A stretch of 6,023 bases of DNA from Rhodospirillales bacterium (GTDB lineage: Bacteria; Pseudomonadota; Alphaproteobacteria; Rhodospirillales; Casp-alpha2), in the NCBI GenBank assembly GCA_016187325.1, contig JACPJY010000236.1, positions 1 to 6,023 on the forward strand, in the 5' to 3' direction. Positions 1-5,742 of the stretch are shown here, piece by piece. A model generated the notes under the pieces. It was not told the DNA's origin, made no database searches, and saw only the letters and a program-made list of their open reading frames with translations. How positions within the stretch are numbered: the first letter of the stretch is position 1; each line of letters opens with the position of its first letter. The position numbers were made by a program, and so were the translations under genes.

Positions 1-1506
<1,506 letters not shown>

Positions 1507-1533
1507 CCGCGGGCGGCAACGGATTACGGCAAA

Positions 1534-1593
1534 CGGCGGCCCGGAAGCGTGCCTTCCGGGCCGCCGCATTTCCGCGGCCGCCGGGGTTTTTTT
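1534..1593 (+). terminator. Probable pnp terminator: 14-bp GC hairpin plus downstream T7
   Basis: A perfect 14-bp stem joins 1534-1547 (CGGCGGCCCGGAAG) and 1553-1566 across a 5-nt loop, 27 bases after the pnp stop. A run of seven T lies at 1587-1593, about 20 nt beyond the stem, further than in a textbook intrinsic terminator. The sequence GGCCGCCG occurs twice (1559-1566 and 1576-1583), so the left arm can also pair with the second copy, whose end is only 3 nt from the T-run. Termination is inferred from this structure. Confidence 0.65.
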
Positions 1594-1627
1594 GAGACTT
1601 TTCTAGGTTTTTCCGGGTTTCGGGATA

Positions 1628-1633
1628 TATACT
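1628..1633 (+). promoter_or_regulatory. Possible -10 element for the fab operon
   Basis: TATACT matches the TATAAT consensus at five of six positions and lies in an AT-rich stretch between the pnp terminator and fabA. No convincing -35 hexamer is found 15-19 bases upstream, so this is a weak call. A start near 1640 would give a leader of roughly 70 nt before the preferred fabA start. Confidence 0.3.
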
Positions 1634-1644
1634 TTTGTGCAGCC

Positions 1645-1667
1645 CTCCCGTCCGCTGTGGACGGGGG
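1645..1667 (+). other. Hairpin in fabA leader
   Basis: CCCGTCC (1647-1653) pairs with GGACGGG (1659-1665) around the 5-nt loop GCTGT, and two further pairs (one G-U) extend it to 1645-1667. It lies in the presumed fabA 5' leader, just before a purine-rich stretch (1668-1673). It argues that this region is leader and not coding sequence. No T-run follows, so it is not a standard terminator. Confidence 0.4.
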
Positions 1668-1703
1668 AAAGGATTCGTGTACGCCCCCGATGCGGGCCCG
1701 AGC

Positions 1704-1707
1704 GAGG
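1704..1707 (+). promoter_or_regulatory. Ribosome binding site deciding the fabA start
   Basis: GAGG lies 5 nt before the GTG at 1713, the best-placed ribosome site among the possible fabA starts. The competing GTG at 1677 has AGGA only 3 nt upstream, although a GGGGG run lies further back. Confidence 0.5.
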
Positions 1708-1712
1708 TCGAT

Positions 1713-2267
1713 GTGCCGTTGAAGAATCTGAAACAAGCCGGCCAGCTTATTGCCAAGAAGGCCAGCTACACCTACGAGGACCTGCTGGCGTGCGGCCACG
1801 GCCTGTTGTTCGGGCCCGGCAACGCCAAGTTGCCGCTGCCGCCGATGTTGATGTTCGACCGCATCGTCAAGATCACGGACACGGGTGGCGCCCACGGCCA
1901 CGGCCAGATCGTCGCCGAGATGGACGTCAAGCCGGACCTGTGGTTCTTCAAGTGCCACTTCGAGAAGGATCCGATCATGCCTGGCTGCCTGGGGCTCGAC
2001 GCCTTGTGGCAGCTCGTCGGCTTCTTCCTCGGCTGGCTCGGCTCGCCGGGGATCGGCCGCGCGCTCGGCGTCGGCTCGGTGAAGTTCTCGGGCCAGGTCC
2101 AGCCGGGAGCAAAGCTGATTTCGTACCTGGTCGACATCAAGCGCGTGTTGAACAGGCAGTTCACCCTCGGCATTGCCGACGGATTGATGAAGGTCGACGG
2201 GGAAACCGCCTACGAAGCCGAAAACCTGAGGGTGGCTCTGTTCACCGGCGCGGCCACCGGGAACTGA
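1713..2267 (+). CDS. fabA: 3-hydroxydecanoyl-ACP dehydratase/isomerase FabA
   Basis: FabA dehydrates 3-hydroxydecanoyl-ACP to trans-2-decenoyl-ACP and isomerises part of it to cis-3-decenoyl-ACP, the branch point to unsaturated fatty acids; it is a cytoplasmic homodimer with a hot-dog fold. The conserved core SYTYEDLLACGHG...LPPMLMFDRI is clear. The catalytic His is in FFKCHF (residue 82 from this start) and the catalytic Asp in GCLGLDALWQ (residue 96); their spacing of 14 equals that of E. coli H70/D84. With the GTG start at 1713 the protein is 184 residues, near the family's roughly 170. An upstream GTG at 1677 (196 residues) is possible, and a TTG at 1635 (210 residues) is less likely because it would translate the leader hairpin. 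The gene is first in a fabA-fabB-fabI operon, with 19 nt separating it from fabB. Function is secure; the exact start is not. Confidence 0.93.
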   Translation: MPLKNLKQAGQLIAKKASYTYEDLLACGHGLLFGPGNAKLPLPPMLMFDRIVKITDTGGAHGHGQIVAEMDVKPDLWFFKCHFEKDPIMPGCLGLDALWQLVGFFLGWLGSPGIGRALGVGSVKFSGQVQPGAKLISYLVDIKRVLNRQFTLGIADGLMKVDGETAYEAENLRVALFTGAATGN

Positions 2268-2286
2268 GGTTGACGGGCGGGCCTTC

Positions 2287-3510
2287 ATGAGACGCGTCGT
2301 CATCACCGGCGTCGGCATCGTTTCCAGCATTGGCGACAACAAGGAGGAAGTGCTCGATTCGCTCCGCCAAGGGCGTTCGGGCATCAGCTTCTCCGAGGAA
2401 TACCGGGACATGGGCTTCCGCAGCCACGTCCACGGCAAGCCGAAGATCGACCTCGACGCCGCAGTGGACAGGCGCTGGCGCCGCTTCATGGGCGACGGCG
2501 CCGCCTACAATTACGTTGCCATGCAGCAGGCGATCGCCGATTCCGGCCTGACCGAGGCCGAAGTGTCGAACGAGCGCACGGCGCTGATCATGGGTTCGGG
2601 TGGACCGTCGACCAAGAACCAGGTATTGGCCGCCGATCTCACCCGCCAGAAGGGCCCGAAACGGGTCGGCCCGTTCATGGTGCCCCGCACGATGTCGAGC
2701 ACCAACTCCGCGACGCTCGCCACCGCCTTCAAGATCAAGGGCCTCAGCTATTCGATCAGTTCCGCGTGTTCAACCAGCGCGCACTGCATCGGCAACGGCG
2801 CCGAGCTGATCCAATGGGGCAAGAACGACATCGTTTTCGCCGGCGGCGGCGAGGAACTGCACTGGACCCTATCGGTGCTGTTCGACGCCATGCCGGCGCT
2901 GAGTTCCAACTTCAACGCCACGCCTGAGAAGGCGTCGCGCGCCTTCGACGCCAAGCGCGATGGATTTGTGATTGCCGGCGGCGGCGGCGTCGTCGTGCTC
3001 GAGGAACTGGAGCACGCCAAGGCCCGTGGCGCCAAGATTTACGGCGAATTGGCAGGCTACGGCGCCACCTCGGACGGCCACGACATGGTGCAGCCGTCGG
3101 GCGAGGGGGCGGTCCGCTGCATGAAGATGGCAATGGCCGGCTTGGACCTGCCTGTCGACTACATCAATACCCACGGCACCTCGACGCCGATCGGCGACGT
3201 CACCGAGCTGCAGGCGATCCGCGAGACCTTCAAGGACCGCAACCGGATCCCTTTCTTCAGCTCAACTAAATCGCTCACCGGCCATTCACTCGGCGCCACC
3301 GGCGTGCAGGAGACGATTTACTGTCTTCTGATGATGGAAAACGACTTCATCTGTGCCTCGGCCAACGTCGACGAGCTCGACCCGGCGGCCCAGGACATGC
3401 CGATCGTGCTGGAGCGCCATGACAACGTGCAGCTCAATGCGGTGATTTCCAACAGTTTTGGGTTCGGCGGTACCAACGCGACGCTGGCCTTCAAGCGATT
3501 CGAAGGCTGA
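2287..3510 (+). CDS. fabB: Beta-ketoacyl-ACP synthase I FabB
   Basis: FabB condenses malonyl-ACP with acyl-ACP and is the enzyme that elongates the cis-3-decenoyl-ACP made by FabA, committing it to unsaturated fatty acid synthesis. The 407 residues match the usual length (E. coli 406). The thiolase fold begins at the N-terminus with RRVVITGVGIVSSIG. The Cys-His-His active site is complete: C161 in SSACSTSAHC, H296 in NTHGTSTPIGD and H333 in KSLTGHSLGATG, close to E. coli C163, H298 and H333. The C-terminal glycine motif NSFGFGGTNATL is present. These features, and its place directly after fabA, favour FabB over FabF. The ATG at 2287 follows the fabA stop by 19 nt; the GAGG that overlaps that stop is rather distant (17 nt), so translation may be partly coupled to fabA or may use the nearer GGGCGGG. 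No oddities are seen. Confidence 0.96.
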   Translation: MRRVVITGVGIVSSIGDNKEEVLDSLRQGRSGISFSEEYRDMGFRSHVHGKPKIDLDAAVDRRWRRFMGDGAAYNYVAMQQAIADSGLTEAEVSNERTALIMGSGGPSTKNQVLAADLTRQKGPKRVGPFMVPRTMSSTNSATLATAFKIKGLSYSISSACSTSAHCIGNGAELIQWGKNDIVFAGGGEELHWTLSVLFDAMPALSSNFNATPEKASRAFDAKRDGFVIAGGGGVVVLEELEHAKARGAKIYGELAGYGATSDGHDMVQPSGEGAVRCMKMAMAGLDLPVDYINTHGTSTPIGDVTELQAIRETFKDRNRIPFFSSTKSLTGHSLGATGVQETIYCLLMMENDFICASANVDELDPAAQDMPIVLERHDNVQLNAVISNSFGFGGTNATLAFKRFEG

Positions 3511-3537
3511 CGGCGTAGCGATCACGGAAAAACCCCT

Positions 3538-3541
3538 GGAG
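3538..3541 (+). promoter_or_regulatory. Ribosome binding site supporting the GTG start of fabI
   Basis: GGAG lies 8 nt before the GTG at 3550. The alternative in-frame ATG at 3610, where the conserved Rossmann core begins, has no comparable purine-rich site, so the longer N-terminus is preferred. Confidence 0.6.
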
Positions 3542-3549
3542 AACGACGC

Positions 3550-4398
3550 GTGTCGGGACCGCAGAAAATCCATCCCAGCGACCTGAAATCGTCCCACGCC
3601 ACCTCGTTGATGGCGGGCAAGAAGGGCCTGATCATGGGCGTCGCCAACGATCATTCGATCGCCTGGGGCATCGCCAGCGTGCTGAGCCGCCATGGCGCCG
3701 AGCTTGCCTTCACCTTCCAGGGCCAGGCGCTGGCGAAACGGGTGAAGCCGCTGGCCGAAAGCCTCGGCTCGCGCATCGTGCTGCCGTGCGACGTCGAGGA
3801 CGAGCCCAGCATCGACGCCGTGTTCGCCGCGCTCGAGCGCGAGTGGGGCGATCTCGATTTTGTCGTCCACGCGGTCGCCTATTCCGACAAGGAGGAATTG
3901 AAGGGCCTCTACGTCAACACCACGCGGCAGAACTTCGCCCGCACCCTCGACGTGTCGTGCTACTCGTTCACGGCGCTCGCCCGGCGCGCCCAGGCGCTGA
4001 TGCCGAACGGCGGCAGCCTGTTGTCGCTGACCTTCTCGGGTGCCGAGCGCGTGGTTCCCAACTACAACGTCATGGGCGTCGCCAAAGCGGCGCTCGAGGC
4101 CAGCGTCCGCTATCTCGCCGTCGACCTCGGTCCCAAGAACATCCGCGTCAACGCCATCTCCGCCGGCCCGATGCGCACGCTCGCCGGCAGCGCCATCGGC
4201 GGCGCCAAGCACATCCTGAAATGGAGCCAGGAGCACGCGCCCCTGCAGCGCAACCCGGCCCTCGACGACATCGGCGGCGCGGCGCTTTATCTGCTGTCGG
4301 ACCTGTCGAAGAGCGTCACCGGCGAAATCCACCACGTCGATTCCGGCTACAACATCATCGGCATCCCGCGCAATCCCAACAACGCCAACAACGGCTGA
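3550..4398 (+). CDS. fabI: Enoyl-ACP reductase FabI (short-chain dehydrogenase family)
   Basis: FabI reduces trans-2-enoyl-ACP with NAD(P)H, the last step of each fatty acid elongation cycle. The 282 residues include a Rossmann cofactor site with the FabI signature GVANDHSIAWGIA (30-42), the catalytic Tyr and Lys in NYNVMGVAKA (Y172, K179; E. coli Y156, K163), and NAISAGPMRTLAG after the active site. The long conserved stretch VRYLAVDLGPKNIRVN is typical of alphaproteobacterial FabI. About 20 extra residues precede the Rossmann core, supported by a GTG start with a good ribosome site; an ATG at 3610 would give 262 residues. Position F162 replaces E. coli Y146, A110 replaces G93 and A219 replaces F203 (see findings). 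The C-terminus is Asn-rich (PNNANNG). It is third in the operon, 39 nt after fabB, and a terminator-like hairpin follows. Confidence 0.93.
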   Translation: MSGPQKIHPSDLKSSHATSLMAGKKGLIMGVANDHSIAWGIASVLSRHGAELAFTFQGQALAKRVKPLAESLGSRIVLPCDVEDEPSIDAVFAALEREWGDLDFVVHAVAYSDKEELKGLYVNTTRQNFARTLDVSCYSFTALARRAQALMPNGGSLLSLTFSGAERVVPNYNVMGVAKAALEASVRYLAVDLGPKNIRVNAISAGPMRTLAGSAIGGAKHILKWSQEHAPLQRNPALDDIGGAALYLLSDLSKSVTGEIHHVDSGYNIIGIPRNPNNANNG

Positions 4399-4432
4399 CG
4401 GCCGGGCAAAAAATTCCCTATTTCCATCAGGT

Positions 4433-4474
4433 GGTTTTGGCGTAGTTTAAAAGCTTGCCAAAACCCCAATTTTT
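4433..4474 (+). terminator. Intrinsic terminator after fabI
   Basis: GGTTTTGGC (4433-4441) and GCCAAAACC (4457-4465) form a perfect 9-bp stem with a 15-nt loop, followed after four bases by TTTTT (4470-4474). This is the expected end of the fabA-fabB-fabI transcript and separates it from irr. Confidence 0.7.
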
Positions 4475-4491
4475 CCTTATAAAAATTATGG

Positions 4492-4559
4492 TTATATGGT
4501 ATGAGGGGGGCGTTCGTCCCTGATATCACCTGGAAACGCCGTTCGGGCGGTCCATATAA
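4492..4559 (+). repeat. Inverted repeat enclosing two small hairpins upstream of irr
   Basis: TTATATGG (4492-4499) is exactly complementary to CCATATAA (4552-4559). Between them lie two small stems: GGGGC/GTCCC (4507-4511 with 4516-4520, one G-U pair) and CGCC/GGCG (4537-4540 with 4546-4549); both loops contain GTTC. The set could fold as a three-way junction if transcribed, or act as a DNA dyad. The right arm overlaps the proposed irr -10 element. Function is unknown. Confidence 0.35.
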
Positions 4560-4560
4560 G
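4531..4560 (+). promoter_or_regulatory. Candidate promoter of irr
   Basis: TGGAAA (4531-4536) and TATAAG (4555-4560) are separated by 18 bp and match the -35 and -10 consensus at four and five of six positions. Transcription would start near 4567, only about 20 nt before the ATG, with AAGG (4574-4577) as ribosome site. No clear Irr-box-like palindrome is seen here. Confidence 0.4.
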
Positions 4561-4585
4561 AGCCACATCGGATAAGGCCACGGCC

Positions 4586-5011
4586 ATGACAAACAAAGAA
4601 TCGATCCGACCCTACACCCAGGTCCTCGACCGCCTGCGCACGGCGGGCTTGCGCCCGACCCGCCAGCGGTTGGCGCTGGCCAAGCTGCTGTTCGAAGGCG
4701 GCGACCGGCACGTCACCGCCGAGATGCTGCACGCCGAGGCGCAAACCGCCGCTATCCGGGTGTCGCTGGCGACCGTTTACAACACGCTGCATCAGTTCAC
4801 CACCGCCGGACTGTTGCGCGAGATCGTGGTCGATTCGCAGCGCTCGTACTTCGACACCAACATGGCCGATCATCACCACTTCTTCTTCGAGGACTCGAGC
4901 CAGCTCGAGGACATCCCCGGTCACGAGGTCATCGTTACCCACCTGCCGACGCCGCCCAAGGGCAAGACGGTGAAGCGCGTCGACGTCATCCTCCGCGTTT
5001 CGGATAAGTAA
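4586..5011 (+). CDS. irr: Irr-type iron response regulator, Fur family
   Basis: Irr is the Fur-family regulator of iron and heme metabolism in many alphaproteobacteria; it acts under iron limitation and responds to heme. The 141-residue protein has the winged-helix domain with GLRPTRQRLALAKLLF (21-36), HVTAEMLHAEA (42-52) and the recognition-helix region SLATVYNTLHQF (60-71). A dimerisation/ligand domain follows with YFDTN and HHHFFF; the triple His at 96-98 corresponds to the heme-binding HHH of Irr. In Fur the equivalent region is HHDH followed by CxxC. This protein has no cysteine at all, so it lacks both the Fur-type zinc CxxC and the N-terminal GCP heme regulatory motif of Bradyrhizobium Irr. 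The start is ATG with AAGG 8 nt upstream. Its TAA stop forms part of a palindrome. Irr is known near fabA in other alphaproteobacteria; here it follows fabI on the same strand. Another Fur subfamily is unlikely. Confidence 0.9.
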   Translation: MTNKESIRPYTQVLDRLRTAGLRPTRQRLALAKLLFEGGDRHVTAEMLHAEAQTAAIRVSLATVYNTLHQFTTAGLLREIVVDSQRSYFDTNMADHHHFFFEDSSQLEDIPGHEVIVTHLPTPPKGKTVKRVDVILRVSDK

Positions 5012-5043
5012 ACTATAATCTTTTAACAAAGACTTATAGTTTA
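5009..5043 (+). repeat. AT-rich palindrome overlapping the irr stop codon
   Basis: TAAACTATAA (5009-5018) and TTATAGTTTA (5034-5043) are perfectly complementary. Inside them TCTTT (5019-5023) pairs with AAAGA (5028-5032) around the loop TAAC, leaving one bulged C at 5033. The result is a 15-bp stem that begins with the irr stop codon. It could end the irr transcript, though no clean T-run follows, or be a protein-binding dyad. It is strikingly AT-rich compared with the flanking genes. Confidence 0.6.
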
Positions 5044-5044
5044 G

Positions 5045-5061
5045 TTTAGAACTACTAAAAA
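5045..5061 (+). promoter_or_regulatory. Candidate Irr box (iron control element) upstream of rubrerythrin
   Basis: TTTAGAACTACTAAAAA agrees at 13 of 17 positions with the remembered Irr-box form TTTAGAACGATTCTAAA. The left half TTTAGAAC is exact; the right half is degenerate. It lies directly upstream of the proposed -35 element (5066) and follows a tandem TTTAG copy. Its position next to irr makes Irr control plausible, but the consensus comes from memory and binding is inferred. Confidence 0.4.
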
Positions 5062-5067
5062 GTAGTT
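5050..5067 (+). repeat. Short palindrome abutting the -35 element
   Basis: AACTACT (5050-5056) and AGTAGTT (5061-5067) form a perfect 7-bp inverted repeat around AAAA. It overlaps the Irr-box-like sequence and the first two bases of the proposed -35, a typical operator position. Confidence 0.5.
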
Positions 5068-5094
5068 GACTGAAGCCGTCCCTGCCCTCATAGT
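5066..5094 (+). promoter_or_regulatory. Candidate sigma70-type promoter of the rubrerythrin gene
   Basis: TTGACT (5066-5071) matches the -35 consensus at five of six positions and CATAGT (5089-5094) matches the -10 at four of six, with an ideal 17-bp spacer. Transcription would start near 5101 and give a leader of about 110 nt. It is the best promoter match I noticed in the window. Confidence 0.5.
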
Positions 5095-5126
5095 GTCCGT
5101 TAACGACGCCGGCGGAAACGCGCCGC

Positions 5127-5184
5127 TCGGACGTCCGCGCCGGCCGCGCGGGGCTTCCCGTCCGACGCCGGCCCCGAAGGGAAG
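5127..5184 (+). other. GC-rich structured leader of rubrerythrin mRNA (putative)
   Basis: TCGGACG (5127-5133) pairs with CGTCCGA (5159-5165). Within it CCGCGC (5135-5140) pairs with GCGCGG (5146-5151), and a U-G pair extends that inner stem. The six unpaired bases on the 3' side (5153-5158) include CTTCC, which can pair with GGAAG at 5180-5184 to make an H-type pseudoknot. The fold lies wholly within the inferred 5' leader, upstream of the ribosome site. Chance folding is a concern in GC-rich DNA. Confidence 0.35.
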
Positions 5185-5199
5185 ATTGAAGAATAGAAC

Positions 5200-5203
5200 G
5201 GAG
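5200..5203 (+). promoter_or_regulatory. Ribosome binding site fixing the rubrerythrin start
   Basis: GGAG lies 6 nt before the ATG at 5210. It supports this ATG over starts further upstream in the same open frame, whose extra residues (Arg-, Pro- and Gly-rich) do not resemble rubrerythrin. Confidence 0.7.
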
Positions 5204-5209
5204 AACATC

Positions 5210-5629
5210 ATGACCAAGCTCAAGGGATCGAAGACCGAAAAGAACCTGAAGGACGCCTTCGCCGGCGAATCGCAGGCCAACCGCCGCTATCTGTATTTCG
5301 CCCAGAAGGCCGACATCGAAGGCTACAACGACGTCGCCGCGGTGTTCCGCTCGACCGCCGAAGGCGAGACCGGCCATGCCCACGGCCACCTCGAGTTCCT
5401 CGAAGCCATCGGCGACCCGGTCACCGACAAGCCGATCGGCCCCACCGCCGACAACCTGAAGTCCGCCATCGCCGGCGAGACCCACGAGTACACCGACATG
5501 TACCCGGGCATGGCGAAGGCCGCACGCGGTGAGGGCTTCGACGAGATCGCCGACTGGTTCGAAACCCTGGCGAAGGCCGAGCGATCGCACGCCGGCCGCT
5601 TCAAGAAAGCGCTCGACGCGATGGACTGA
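5210..5629 (+). CDS. Rubrerythrin-family diiron protein without rubredoxin domain
   Basis: Rubrerythrins use a diiron site in a four-helix bundle to reduce hydrogen peroxide in the cytoplasm. The 139 residues form only the ferritin-like domain: helix A with GESQANRRYLYFAQKA (E20), helix B with AEGETGHAHGHLEFL (E53, H56), helix C with IAGETHEYTDMYPGMA (E90, E93) and helix D with AKAERSHAGRF (E124, H127). The spacing fits the Desulfovibrio ligands E20, E53, H56, E94, E97, E127 and H130, so the site looks complete. The C-terminal rubredoxin-like domain with its two CxxC pairs is absent; the protein has no cysteine and ends at ALDAMD. Electrons must therefore come from another protein, and the Fe-S protein encoded 113 nt downstream is an obvious candidate. 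The gene has its own likely promoter and an operator-like region next to irr. The family is secure; the in vivo substrate is inferred. Confidence 0.93.
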   Translation: MTKLKGSKTEKNLKDAFAGESQANRRYLYFAQKADIEGYNDVAAVFRSTAEGETGHAHGHLEFLEAIGDPVTDKPIGPTADNLKSAIAGETHEYTDMYPGMAKAARGEGFDEIADWFETLAKAERSHAGRFKKALDAMD

Positions 5630-5654
5630 GCGACAGTCGGTTCGCGGTTGAAGA

Positions 5655-5678
5655 GGGGGGTCCGGCGACGGTCCCCCC
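5655..5678 (+). other. GC hairpin with GCGA tetraloop between rubrerythrin and Fe-S genes
   Basis: GGGGGG (5655-5660) pairs with CCCCCC (5673-5678); a T-T mismatch follows, then CCG/CGG closes on GCGA, a GNRA-type tetraloop. No T-run follows, so it may stabilise or attenuate the message and need not terminate it. Confidence 0.5.
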
Positions 5679-5693
5679 GATTCGTTACCGGCC

Positions 5694-5709
5694 CCGGGCG
5701 CAGGCCCGG
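5694..5709 (+). other. Second intergenic GC hairpin
   Basis: CCGGGC (5694-5699) and GCCCGG (5704-5709) form a 6-bp stem around GCAG, 15 nt after the previous hairpin and 33 nt before the next start codon. There is no T-tract. A short stem in GC-rich sequence may be chance. Confidence 0.3.
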
Positions 5710-5742
5710 CGACGGCTTGAACGACGACGAGGACGGACGATC

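Noticed and set aside
1591..1607. Irr-box-like sequence before fabA (TTTGAGACTTTTCTAGG)
   Set aside because: Only 10 of 17 positions agree with the remembered box, and neither half-site is intact; the match is probably due to T-rich composition.
1637..2290. 217-codon + strand frame overlapping fabA
   Set aside because: It is an Arg/Pro-rich alternative frame of fabA; the FabA catalytic motifs lie in the other frame.
1524..2489. 321-codon open frame on the - strand over fabA
   Set aside because: It lies opposite fabA and the start of fabB, has shadow-type composition (Arg, Ala, Gln repeats) and no recognisable domain; GC-rich genes commonly leave long antisense frames.
3286..4335. 349-codon open frame on the - strand over the fabB end and fabI
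   Set aside because: It is the antisense shadow of two clearly identified enzymes and shows no family motif.
3786..4445. 219-codon + strand frame overlapping fabI
   Set aside because: It is an Arg-rich off-frame reading of fabI with no recognisable protein features.
5066..5209. N-terminal extension of rubrerythrin from an upstream start at 5066
   Set aside because: The TTG there is part of the proposed -35 element, the extra residues are Arg/Pro/Gly-rich and unlike rubrerythrin, and the ATG at 5210 has a good ribosome site and the family's normal N-terminus.
4526..5590. 354-codon open frame on the - strand across irr, the spacer and rubrerythrin
   Set aside because: It mirrors two real genes, crosses the AT-rich regulatory block and shows no conserved motif.
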